Shown: positions 1 to 5,733, counted from the stretch's first letter. The stretch: DNA of 11,984 bases from an uncultured Oscillibacter sp. (GCA_904393855.1 CAJFNE010000040.1:1-11984); one strand, 5' to 3'. Numbers and translations are program-made. Notes: generated by a model from the sequence alone, not told the origin.

Positions 1-387
1 GGCATTTGCCTGGGGATGCAGCTGCTCTTCGACCGGAGCTTCGAGTACGGGGAGCACCCCGGTCTGGGCCTGGTGCCGGGACAGGTGGTGGACCTGCGGG
101 CGGACCTGATAGATAGATCCCTGAAAGTCCCCCACATGGGCTGGAACAGCCTGGAAATCTTGCAGGACGACCCGCTGTTCCGGTATCTCCAGAACGGGGA
201 GTACGTCTACTATGTCCACAGCTTCTATGCCAAGGACTGCGCGGAGAGCACCCTGGGTGTCTCCCGGTACGGCGGCGTGGCCGTCACCGGCGTGGTGCGC
301 AGCGGAAACGTCTACGGCACCCAGTTCCACCCGGAGAAGTCCGGGGACACGGGGCTGCGGCTGCTGCGGGCTTTCGCGGAGTTATAA
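1..387 (+). CDS. hisH: Imidazole glycerol phosphate synthase glutaminase subunit HisH, 5'-truncated by the window edge
   Basis: This is the C-terminal 128 codons of HisH, the class I glutamine amidotransferase that releases ammonia from glutamine and passes it to HisF in histidine biosynthesis. The reading frame is already open at base 1. It begins with the nucleophile elbow GICLGMQ, whose catalytic Cys is the third codon. The rest of the catalytic triad is His at 328-330 and Glu at 334-336, in the motif QFHPEKSG near the C terminus. Full-length HisH is about 200 residues, so roughly 75-80 residues lie upstream of the window. The ATG at 16 falls just after the active-site Cys and cannot be the true start. 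The TAA stop at 385-387 overlaps the ribosome site of the next gene, and hisA and hisF lie downstream, as expected for a his operon. Confidence 0.96.
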   Translation, partial: GICLGMQLLFDRSFEYGEHPGLGLVPGQVVDLRADLIDRSLKVPHMGWNSLEILQDDPLFRYLQNGEYVYYVHSFYAKDCAESTLGVSRYGGVAVTGVVRSGNVYGTQFHPEKSGDTGLRLLRAFAEL

Positions 388-399
388 GGAGGAACCACC

Positions 400-879
400 A
401 TGCGTCCTATGAGAAGGCAGGATCGGGAAGTGACCGATCCGGAGAGGATCAGCGCCGTCATCGACGCCTGCACCCACTGCCGCCTGGGCTTCTGCGACCA
501 GGGACGTACCTACATCGTGCCGGTGAACTTCGGCCACGCGGTGGAACACGGACAGCACGTCTTCTACTTCCACGGCGCCCCGGAGGGTCGGAAGATCGAC
601 CTGATCCGGGAGACCGGCTGGGCCGGCATCGAGATGGACGAGGGCTATCAGCTCCACCGGGCGGAGAAGGCCTGCGGCCACAGCGCCGCCTTCCGCAGCA
701 TCATCGGCGGCGGCCCCATCGTCATCCTGGAGGATCTGGAGGAAAAGCGCCGGGCCCTCTCCCGGATCATGGCCCACACCGCCGGCAGCGGGGACTGGGA
801 GTTCCCGGAGGCGGCGGTGCGCGCCGTCTGCGTCTACAAGCTGACGGCGGAGGAGCTCTCCTGCAAGGAGCACCTGTAA
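400..879 (+). CDS. NimA-like pyridoxamine 5'-phosphate oxidase (PPOX) family flavin-binding protein
   Basis: This 159-residue protein has the layout of the PPOX/NimA family of small split-barrel flavoproteins. An N-terminal MRRQDREVTD is followed by an Ile/Cys-rich helix (CTHC, then C32), the strand YIVPVNFG, the motif FYFHGAPEGRKIDLI with His58, and ACGHSAAFRSIIGGG near residues 91-105. Family members bind FMN or related cofactors and reduce small substrates; Nim proteins are linked to nitroimidazole resistance. The substrate here is unknown. The ATG at 400 sits 7 bases after a strong AAGGAGG at 386-392 that overlaps the hisH stop, so the two genes are very likely co-transcribed and translated in step. 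Its position between hisH and hisA is unusual: no step of histidine synthesis needs this enzyme. The family call is firm and the function is open. Confidence 0.85.
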   Translation: MRPMRRQDREVTDPERISAVIDACTHCRLGFCDQGRTYIVPVNFGHAVEHGQHVFYFHGAPEGRKIDLIRETGWAGIEMDEGYQLHRAEKACGHSAAFRSIIGGGPIVILEDLEEKRRALSRIMAHTAGSGDWEFPEAAVRAVCVYKLTAEELSCKEHL

Positions 880-899
880 AAGCAAAGATCCCGCGGGAA

Positions 900-919
900 C
901 CGGGGCGGCCGTGCCCCGG
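900..919 (+). other. Intercistronic GC-rich hairpin before hisA
   Basis: A perfect 7-bp inverted repeat (CCGGGGC and GCCCCGG) with a 6-nt loop lies in the 90-bp gap between the PPOX gene and hisA. No T-run follows, so it does not look like an intrinsic terminator. It could be an mRNA-stabilising or processing structure, or a relic of a short palindromic repeat. The hisA ribosome site AAAGGAG at 954-960 lies downstream of it and is not enclosed by the stem. Confidence 0.45.
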
Positions 920-969
920 CAATCCGCGCATGCGGGAATGGGAAATCAGAGACAAAGGAGACATGACCC

Positions 970-1689
970 ATGCAGATTTTCCCCGCCATCGACCTGCGGG
1001 GCGGACAGGTGGTCCGCCTGTACCAGGGGGACTATGACCAGGAGACGGTCTACGCCCAGGACCCCTGCGCCGTGGCCCGGGACTTCCTGGCCGCCGGGGC
1101 CAGGTACCTCCACGTGGTGGATCTGGACGGCGCCAAGGACGGCACCCTGGCCAACTTTGACACCATCGCCGCCATTGCCCAGCAGGGCGGATTGTACATG
1201 GAGGTAGGCGGCGGCATCCGGGACGAGGACCGCATCCGCCGCTACCTGGACCTAGGGGTAGGCCGGTGCATCCTGGGCACCATTGCGGTGCGTGACTTCG
1301 CCTTCACAGAGCGGATGGCCCAGAAGTACGGCGACCAAATTGCTGTAGGAGTGGACGCCCGGGACGGCCATGTGGCCGTCAGCGGGTGGAAGGAGCTCTC
1401 CGCCGAGAAAGGCGTGGACTTCTGCCGCCGCCTCCGGGACGCGGGCGTTCAAACCGTCATTTACACGGACATCAGCCGGGACGGGGCGGAGCAGGGCGCC
1501 AACCTGGACCTCTACCGGGAACTGGCCAAAATTGACGGTCTGGATATCACCGCCTCCGGCGGCGTCAGCAGCCTCGAGGAGCTGAAAGAGCTCCAGCGGA
1601 TCGGCACCAGGGCCGCCATTTTGGGCAAGGCCCTGTACACCGGCCGGCTGGACTTGAAAACCGTGATCCAGGAGGTGGGCGCGTGTTAG
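970..1689 (+). CDS. hisA: HisA, ProFAR isomerase (EC 5.3.1.16)
   Basis: HisA is a (βα)8-barrel enzyme that isomerises the aminoaldose ProFAR to PRFAR, the substrate of HisF-HisH. The 239-residue product has the usual family length. It starts with MQIFPAIDLRGGQVVRL, in which Asp8 is the first catalytic acid. GVDARDG carries the second, Asp129. Phosphate-binding segments VGGGIR (79-84) and ASGGVSS complete the barrel. TDISRDG in the second half matches the catalytic Thr region. The start at 970 has AAAGGAG at 954-960, 9 bases upstream. An earlier ATG at 963 is out of frame and too close to that site. The end overlaps hisF by 7 bp, which suggests translational coupling of the two homologous barrels. 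Confidence 0.97.
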   Translation: MQIFPAIDLRGGQVVRLYQGDYDQETVYAQDPCAVARDFLAAGARYLHVVDLDGAKDGTLANFDTIAAIAQQGGLYMEVGGGIRDEDRIRRYLDLGVGRCILGTIAVRDFAFTERMAQKYGDQIAVGVDARDGHVAVSGWKELSAEKGVDFCRRLRDAGVQTVIYTDISRDGAEQGANLDLYRELAKIDGLDITASGGVSSLEELKELQRIGTRAAILGKALYTGRLDLKTVIQEVGAC

Positions 1690-2438
1690 CCAAGCGGATC
1701 ATCCCCTGCCTGGACGTGAAGGACGGCCGGGTGGTAAAGGGGACCAACTTTGCAGGCCTCCGGGATATGGCGGACCCGGTGGAGATGGCCCGGTTCTACA
1801 ACGAGTCCGGGGCGGACGAGCTGGTATTCTACGACATCACCGCCTCCGCCGAGGGCCGGAACCTCTTCACGGACATCCTGCGGCGGGTGGCCAGCGAAAT
1901 ATTCATCCCCCTGACCGTGGGGGGCGGCATCCGCACCCTGGAGGACTTTGACCGCGTTCTCAAATGCGGCGCCGACAAGGTGAGCGTCAACTCCGGAGCC
2001 ATCGCGGACCCCGCCATCATCGGCGCGGCGGCGAAGAAGTACGGCGACCAGTGCGTGGTGCTCTCCATGGACGTAAAGCGGGTGGACGGCCAGTTCCGCC
2101 TCTTCGCCAAGGGCGGCCGGGAGGATACCGGCATCGACGCCATGGAGTGGGCCGTCCGGGGCGTGGGCGACGGCGCCGGGGAGATCGTGCTGAACTCCAT
2201 CGACACCGACGGGGTGAAGCAGGGCTTCGACCTGGAGATGCTGGACGCCCTGGCGGCCCGGGTGAACGTCCCCATCATCGCCAGCGGCGGCGCGGGGAAG
2301 ATGGAGGACTTTGCGGAGCTCTTCACGCACCCCGGCATCGACGCGGGGCTGGCGGCGTCAATCTTCCACACCCGGCAGGTGGATATTAAAGAATTGAAGC
2401 GGTATCTGCGGGAACAGGGCGTGGAGATGCGGATTTGA
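1683..2438 (+). CDS. hisF: Imidazole glycerol phosphate synthase cyclase subunit HisF
   Basis: HisF is the (βα)8-barrel synthase subunit that uses ammonia from HisH to turn PRFAR into imidazole glycerol phosphate and AICAR. The start codon is GTG at 1683, inside the end of hisA. The resulting N terminus, MLAKRIIPCLDVKDGRVVKG, is the standard HisF start and puts the two catalytic acids at Asp11 and Asp130, the same numbers as in well-studied HisF proteins. Other family marks are VGGGIR (79-84), the SVNSGA phosphate segment (101-106) and IASGGAG near residue 200. The length of 251 residues is typical. The gene is intact and ends 4 bases before a small hairpin. The 975-bp gap before hisIE is unusually long, because other his genes here overlap or lie within about 90 bp. 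Confidence 0.97.
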   Translation: MLAKRIIPCLDVKDGRVVKGTNFAGLRDMADPVEMARFYNESGADELVFYDITASAEGRNLFTDILRRVASEIFIPLTVGGGIRTLEDFDRVLKCGADKVSVNSGAIADPAIIGAAAKKYGDQCVVLSMDVKRVDGQFRLFAKGGREDTGIDAMEWAVRGVGDGAGEIVLNSIDTDGVKQGFDLEMLDALAARVNVPIIASGGAGKMEDFAELFTHPGIDAGLAASIFHTRQVDIKELKRYLREQGVEMRI

Positions 2439-2441
2439 GAA

Positions 2442-2458
2442 TCGTCCGGTTCGGACGA
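2442..2458. repeat. Perfect hairpin just after hisF
   Basis: TCGTCCG and CGGACGA form a 7-bp perfect stem with a GTT loop, 4 bases after the hisF stop. There is no T-tract on the + strand side, so it is not a classic terminator. It may protect the 3' end of a hisF transcript or mark the edge of the repeat mosaic. Confidence 0.5.
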
Positions 2459-2627
2459 GGGAATCAGATAGGTTGCTAGCCTGGCAATCCACCCCCATAA
2501 GCGGCGTCACAAAGTCCGCTCCCTTTGCTCCGCCTTTCCCCACGCGCCCCGCTTCGCTGGGCTCGCGCGGGGCCCCCGATTGTTCTTGCCGAAAAGACTG
2601 CGCCCGCAGGCGCGTGTCGTAGACCAA

Positions 2628-2645
2628 CCGCCGCATGAGCGGCGG
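2628..2645. repeat. GC-rich hairpin in the his gap
   Basis: CCGCCGC and GCGGCGG form a perfect 7-bp stem with the loop ATGA. Related GCGGC-containing palindromes occur nearby, for example GCCGC and GCGGC within 2688-2705. No T-run follows. I read this as part of the repeat mosaic. Confidence 0.45.
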
Positions 2646-2922
2646 CACTTGGGCCGGAGACAAACGGGCCGCACCCGCAAGGGGTACGCCGCATCCGTAA
2701 GCGGCAAAGCCGCCAATGGCTGCGCAGTGGACGGTCCAAGAGAAAAAACGCTGCGGCGGGTCGGTCCGCGCAAGCGCGTACCTCTGGCCGCCGGCGGAGG
2801 ATGGTTGGCCATTCCGCGTTTCAGCTTCATCAAACGCGATGCCCTTGGGGAAACCTTGGGCCCGGGGAGGGCCCGGATACCCCGCCCTCCTCTTTCCGCT
2901 GGCGCTGCCCTGGGCGGTAAAC

Positions 2923-2951
2923 GCGGGCCGACGAGGGCGTCGGCCCCTACG
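2923..2951 (-). repeat. REP-like palindromic element, copy 1 (reverse orientation)
   Basis: Read on the minus strand, this 29-bp unit starts CGTAGGGGC and ends GGCCCGC. Its core is a perfect 8-bp stem (arms 2925-2932 and 2939-2946) with a 6-nt loop. The GTAG tetranucleotide beside the stem resembles the head of REP elements moved by RAYT transposases. It matches copy 2 (2998-3026, opposite strand) at 23 of 29 positions. Four of the six differences form two compensatory base-pair swaps within the stem, which argues that the folded form is conserved. Confidence 0.7.
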
Positions 2952-2997
2952 TGACGGTGTTAGAGAAAGACCTGTGTGTCCGGGTCACTGCCACCCC

Positions 2998-3026
2998 TGT
3001 AGGGGCGGATGCCCACATCCGCCCGC
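2998..3026 (+). repeat. REP-like palindromic element, copy 2 (forward orientation)
   Basis: This is the forward copy of the 29-bp unit: it starts TGTAGGGGC, has a perfect 8-bp stem (arms 3003-3010 and 3017-3024) around the loop GCCCAC, and ends CGCCCGC. The GTAG at 2999-3002 sits at the foot of the stem. With copy 1 it forms an inverted pair, heads facing inward and about 46 bp apart, the layout of a BIME or REPIN. No RAYT transposase gene is in the window, so mobility is inferred from shape alone. Confidence 0.7.
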
Positions 3027-3222
3027 CTTGCCAAGCCCCCACTTACCACCAAGCAAAGCACAAGCGAATTTAAAAGAATCGTCCTTTCGACAAACACCCC
3101 GAGGTCTCTACCAGACCCACATTCGCGGCACAAGACCCACGCAAGGGAGCGGACTGGCGCGAACCGGTAGAAGACCACCCTGTTTTTGTCAGAACCGATT
3201 CGGAAGACCCCCGTATTAAGCA

Positions 3223-3244
3223 AACCTGCACGCAGGTGCAGGTT
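3223..3244. repeat. 9-bp perfect hairpin
   Basis: AACCTGCAC and GTGCAGGTT form a perfect 9-bp stem with the loop GCAG. A pyrimidine-rich run (TTCTTTTCTTTT, 3257-3268) starts 12 bases downstream, too far for a standard intrinsic terminator on the + strand. Confidence 0.5.
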
Positions 3245-3285
3245 CTGCGCCCAGCGTTCTTTTCTTTTGGACCGGGCGCGGCCCG

Positions 3286-3314
3286 TTTTCTTTTCGGCAA
3301 GACCGAAAAGAAAA
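3286..3314. repeat. 12-bp perfect hairpin with pyrimidine/purine arms
   Basis: TTTTCTTTTCGG and CCGAAAAGAAAA form a perfect 12-bp inverted repeat with a CAAGA loop. Each arm is asymmetric, with pyrimidines on the left and purines on the right. It could act as a weak bidirectional terminator, since TTTT or AAAA lies at the outer ends of the arms, but the GC part of the stem is only 3 bp. The inner segment TCTTTTCGGCAAG also occurs inverted at 2585-2597, so this is probably a dispersed repeat unit. Confidence 0.6.
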
Positions 3315-3352
3315 TGGGGGGCGCATTGCCGCCAGCAACCTGGCACTCCCCC

Positions 3353-3369
3353 GCGCCGCAGAGCGGCGC
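3353..3369 (+). other. GC hairpin in the hisIE leader
   Basis: GCGCCGC and GCGGCGC form a perfect 7-bp stem with an AGA loop about 45 bases before the hisIE start. The ribosome site (AGAAAGG, 3398-3404) is not inside the stem. A regulatory role is not shown. It may simply be the last unit of the repeat mosaic. Confidence 0.4.
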
Positions 3370-3413
3370 CCCTCCCCCACCCCCTCATCGAGGTATCAGA
3401 AAGGAACTTCCCC

Positions 3414-4058
3414 ATGGAAACAAACAAACTCAAATTTGATGAAAACGGCCTGATCCCCGCCATCGTCCAGGACCACTATACGAAAGAAGTCCTGACCCTG
3501 GCCTACATGAACGCCGAGAGCCTCGCCATCACCATCGACGAGGGCCGGACCTGCTTCTGGTCCCGCAGCCGCCAGGAGCTCTGGCGCAAGGGCGAGACCT
3601 CCGGCAACGTGCAGCACGTGGTGTCCATCACCGCCGACTGCGACGCGGACGCCCTGGTGGTGGAGGTGGTGAAGGACGGCCCCGCCTGCCACACCGGCGC
3701 GGAGAGCTGCTTCTTCCAGCCGGTCTACCTGTCCGAGGAATTGAAGCAGTTCAGCTATGAGGGCCTCTATCACCTGATCGAGGGCCGCAAGACCAACCCC
3801 AAGGAGGGCAGCTACACCACCTACCTCTTTGAAAAGGGTCTGGACAAGATTTTGAAAAAGGTGGGCGAGGAGTGCACCGAGGTCATCATCGGCGGCTGCA
3901 AGCAGGATCGGGACGAGACCATCTACGAGATCGCGGACCTGACCTATCACGTCATGGTGCTGATGGTGCAGATGGGCATCACCGTGGAGGACGTCACTCG
4001 GGAGCTGGAGAAGCGCCACGTGATCGACCACAAGGTGAAGCAGGAGCGGATGCAATGA
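3414..4058 (+). CDS. hisIE: Bifunctional HisIE: PR-AMP cyclohydrolase / PR-ATP pyrophosphatase
   Basis: This 214-residue fusion carries out the second and third steps of histidine synthesis: the HisE domain removes pyrophosphate from PR-ATP and the HisI domain opens the adenine ring of PR-AMP. HisI covers about residues 1-103, with the metal-binding run DCDADA (75-80) and the zinc ligands in CHTGAESC (92-99). HisE covers about 117-210, with GEECTEV and EIADLTYHVMVLM as its acidic metal-binding helices. The frame is open upstream to 3186, but those codons are repeat-derived and Arg/Pro-rich. The ATG at 3414 has AGAAAGG at 3398-3404 and gives the normal N terminus, so I chose it. The stop overlaps the next start in ATGA at 4055-4058. 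Confidence 0.95.
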   Translation: METNKLKFDENGLIPAIVQDHYTKEVLTLAYMNAESLAITIDEGRTCFWSRSRQELWRKGETSGNVQHVVSITADCDADALVVEVVKDGPACHTGAESCFFQPVYLSEELKQFSYEGLYHLIEGRKTNPKEGSYTTYLFEKGLDKILKKVGEECTEVIIGGCKQDRDETIYEIADLTYHVMVLMVQMGITVEDVTRELEKRHVIDHKVKQERMQ

Positions 4059-4882
4059 ACGCCCTGCTCTGCTCCGTCCACACCCACTCCGTCCTCTGCG
4101 ATGGGAAGAACACCCTGGCGGAGATGGCCGCCGCGGCCTTTGCAGCGGGGGTGCGGTACTTCGGTGCCTCCGGCCACAGCCATACGGACATTCCCCACGA
4201 CGCGGGCAACGTCCTGCCGGCGGACCTCGTAGAGTACCGCAGCCAGCTCCTGGCCCTGCGGGAGCAGTACCGGGGCCGCATGGAGGTGCTGCTGGGCATT
4301 GAGCAGGACAGCTGCTCCCCCCAGCCGGTGCCGGACTGGGTGGACTACTGGATCGGCTCCGTCCACAACCTCCACGACCCCAAAACGGGGAACTACCACT
4401 GCATGGACTGGGACCGGGAGAAGCTGGCTGCCTGCCGGGACGAGATGTTCGGCGGGGATATGCTGGCCCTGACGGAGACCTACTACCGGGACGTAGCCGC
4501 CATGGCGGACCGTAAACCCACGATCCTGGGCCACATCGACCTGGTCACCAAGCTGAACGCCGGGAACGTCCTGTTTGACGAGACCGCCCCCCGCTACCGG
4601 GCGGCGGCCCTGGAGGCCCTGCACGCGGCGGACCCCCAGGCCACGCTGCTGGAGATCAACACCGGCGCCATCTCCCGGGGCTACCGGGACACCCCCTATC
4701 CGGCCCAGTTCCTGCTGCGGGAGTGGCGGAACCTGGGGGGCCGGATCATCCTCACCGCCGACGCCCACGCCGCGGCCCACCTGCTCTCCGGCTACGAGCA
4801 GGCCGCCCGGTGGGCCCAGGCGGCGGGCTTTGACACCGCCGTGCTCCTGACGACGGCGGGCCCTGTGGAATATCACTTGTAA
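4055..4882 (+). CDS. hisJ: Histidinol-phosphatase, PHP family
   Basis: This 275-residue PHP-domain enzyme should hydrolyse histidinol phosphate to histidinol, the step the HisB-N phosphatase performs in enterobacteria. It uses a metal cluster bound by His and acidic residues. These can be seen as HTH (9-11) followed by CDGKNT, HSH (41-43), Glu83 in GIEQD, His104 in GSVHN, HID (160-162) and DAH (236-238). LCDGKNT and LTETYYRDV are typical of HisJ-type members. The start ATG overlaps the hisIE stop, with AGGAG at 4042-4046, so translation is probably coupled. The frame is open further upstream but only as a shadow of hisIE. The gene is also called hisK in some databases. Its place in the his cluster makes this role much more likely than that of other PHP enzymes. 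Confidence 0.93.
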   Translation: MNALLCSVHTHSVLCDGKNTLAEMAAAAFAAGVRYFGASGHSHTDIPHDAGNVLPADLVEYRSQLLALREQYRGRMEVLLGIEQDSCSPQPVPDWVDYWIGSVHNLHDPKTGNYHCMDWDREKLAACRDEMFGGDMLALTETYYRDVAAMADRKPTILGHIDLVTKLNAGNVLFDETAPRYRAAALEALHAADPQATLLEINTGAISRGYRDTPYPAQFLLREWRNLGGRIILTADAHAAAHLLSGYEQAARWAQAAGFDTAVLLTTAGPVEYHL

Positions 4883-4896
4883 AGGAAGACCTCTTC

Positions 4897-5553
4897 ATGT
4901 ACCAAACAGTCCTCTTTGACCTGGACGGCACGCTGCTGAACACCATCGCGGACCTGGCCGCAGCCGGCAACCACGTCTGCCGGGAAAACGGCTGGCCGGA
5001 GTACACCGTGGATGAGTTCCGCGCCATGGTGGGCCACGGCATCCGGAACCTGGTCACCCGGTTCACGCCGGAGAGCTGCCGGGACGCCGAAACCCTGGAC
5101 CGGGCCTACCAGCAGTTCTCCGCCTACTACGGAACCCACAGCATGGACCAGACGGTCCCCTACCCCGGCATCCCGAAGCTGCTGGAGCGCCTGCAGACCG
5201 CCGGCGTGCAGCTGGCGGTCTGCTCCAACAAGGCCGACGATTTCTCCCGCGCCCTGATCGAGCATTTCTTCCCCGGGCGCTTCGCCCTGGTGGAGGGCAA
5301 GCGGGAGGGGGTGCCGGTGAAGCCGGACCCGGCCATCGTGCACCAGATGCTGGGGGCTTTGCAGGCCGATCCGGCCCGGACCCTCTTTGTGGGGGACAGT
5401 GCTGTGGACATCCAGACCGGCCACAACGCCGGCCTCCCGGCCTGCGGCGTCACCTGGGGCTTCCGGTCCCGGCAGTCCCTGGCGGAGGCCGGCGCGGATT
5501 TCCTGGCAGACACCGTGGAGGCCTTGGAGCAGACGATTCTGCAAGAATCCTAA
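4897..5553 (+). CDS. HAD-family phosphatase, phosphoglycolate phosphatase (Gph)-like
   Basis: This 218-residue HAD hydrolase has all four motifs. DLDGTL carries the nucleophile Asp8 and acid Asp10, CSNK carries Ser110 (motif II), VKPDP carries Lys142 (motif III), and GDSAVD carries Asp167 and Asp171 (motif IV). A helical cap (about 15-85) sits between motifs I and II, as in Gph and PGMB-type enzymes. The gene starts 14 bases after the PHP gene, with AAAGGA at 4881-4886 overlapping that gene's stop, and is the last gene before the terminator at 5562-5599. It is therefore probably the final cistron of the his transcript. The substrate cannot be read from sequence. Phosphoglycolate, a nucleotide, or a sugar phosphate are all possible. 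A second histidinol phosphatase is conceivable but not needed, because the PHP enzyme looks complete. Confidence 0.88.
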   Translation: MYQTVLFDLDGTLLNTIADLAAAGNHVCRENGWPEYTVDEFRAMVGHGIRNLVTRFTPESCRDAETLDRAYQQFSAYYGTHSMDQTVPYPGIPKLLERLQTAGVQLAVCSNKADDFSRALIEHFFPGRFALVEGKREGVPVKPDPAIVHQMLGALQADPARTLFVGDSAVDIQTGHNAGLPACGVTWGFRSRQSLAEAGADFLADTVEALEQTILQES

Positions 5554-5561
5554 AAAGCCCC

Positions 5562-5599
5562 ATGGGGCGGGATGCGTTTGCATCCCGCCCCATCTTTTT
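5562..5599 (+). terminator. Intrinsic terminator of the his cluster
   Basis: A perfect 14-bp stem (5562-5575 with 5580-5593, core GGGGCGGGATGC) and a GTTT loop are followed by CTTTTT at 5594-5599. It lies 8 bases after the HAD stop. A run of A at 5552-5556 on the other side means it could also stop transcription from the opposite strand. It cleanly separates the his cluster from the tetR operon. Confidence 0.93.
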
Positions 5600-5644
5600 C
5601 GGATGTTTTGGCGAGAATTTAACAGCGGGCGTTGGATAAAACGA

Positions 5645-5674
5645 TTGACAGTCCCACTCCCTTCTGTGTATAAT
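5645..5674 (+). promoter_or_regulatory. Consensus sigma-A/sigma-70 promoter of the tetR-efflux operon
   Basis: TTGACA at 5645-5650 and TATAAT at 5669-5674 are both perfect consensus hexamers, with an 18-bp spacer. Transcription should start near 5681-5682, at the first operator palindrome. A promoter this strong overlapped by operators fits a system kept off by its own repressor. Confidence 0.9.
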
Positions 5675-5675
5675 C

Positions 5676-5712
5676 TGACATGACATACTGTCATAAAGTG
5701 ACATGGTGTCAT
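5676..5712 (+). promoter_or_regulatory. Tandem TetR-type operators
   Basis: Two 14-bp units, TGACATACTGTCAT (5681-5694) and TGACATGGTGTCAT (5699-5712), match at 12 of 14 positions. Each contains the palindrome TGACA-N3-TGTCA, with centres 18 bp apart. An extra TGACA half-site (5676-5680) directly precedes the first. They cover the expected transcription start and the leader just after the -10 box, an ideal place for a repressor. The likely ligand is the TetR protein encoded next (inference). Confidence 0.82.
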
Positions 5713-5733
5713 ATCTGCAAAGGAGGGATCGGC

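Larger units (their letters stand above)
2439..3413. other. Gene-free, palindrome-rich stretch splitting the his cluster
   Basis: I see no convincing gene in these 975 bases on either strand. The open frames present are Arg/Pro/Gly-rich, lack good ribosome sites and match no family I know. The stretch holds many perfect hairpins (2442-2458, 2628-2645, 3223-3244, 3286-3314, 3353-3369) and two REP-like elements (2923-2951, 2998-3026). It also holds short shared segments in opposite orientation. The 13-mer AGTCCGCTCCCTT at 2513-2525 recurs as its complement at 3143-3155, and CTTGCCGAAAAGA at 2585-2597 recurs as its complement at 3289-3301. The order of these pairs does not fit one long inverted repeat, so it reads as a mosaic of interspersed repeats. 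Base composition is lumpier than in the flanking genes. I found no T-box and no convincing promoter. Confidence 0.75.

Noticed and set aside
3186..3219. Possible promoter for hisIE (TTGTCA and TATTAA)
   Set aside because: The spacer is 22 bp, too long for a standard promoter, and there is no further support.
3186..3413. Possible 76-residue N-terminal extension of HisIE
   Set aside because: The frame is open but runs through repeat sequence. The standard HisIE start with a good ribosome site is at 3414.
2439..3413. T-box or histidine-responsive leader before hisIE
   Set aside because: I found no T-box core sequence, no antiterminator/terminator pair with a U-run, and no His-codon-rich leader peptide.
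2358..3463. Several open frames of 60-170 codons on both strands in the his gap
   Set aside because: They are Arg/Pro/Gly-rich, cross the palindromic repeats, overlap one another, and lack good ribosome sites or family motifs. They are probably translated repeats.
5680..5733. Earlier in-frame start of the TetR protein
   Set aside because: It would begin at or before the expected transcription start and lie within the operators, with no ribosome site. ATG 5734 has AAAGGAGGG.
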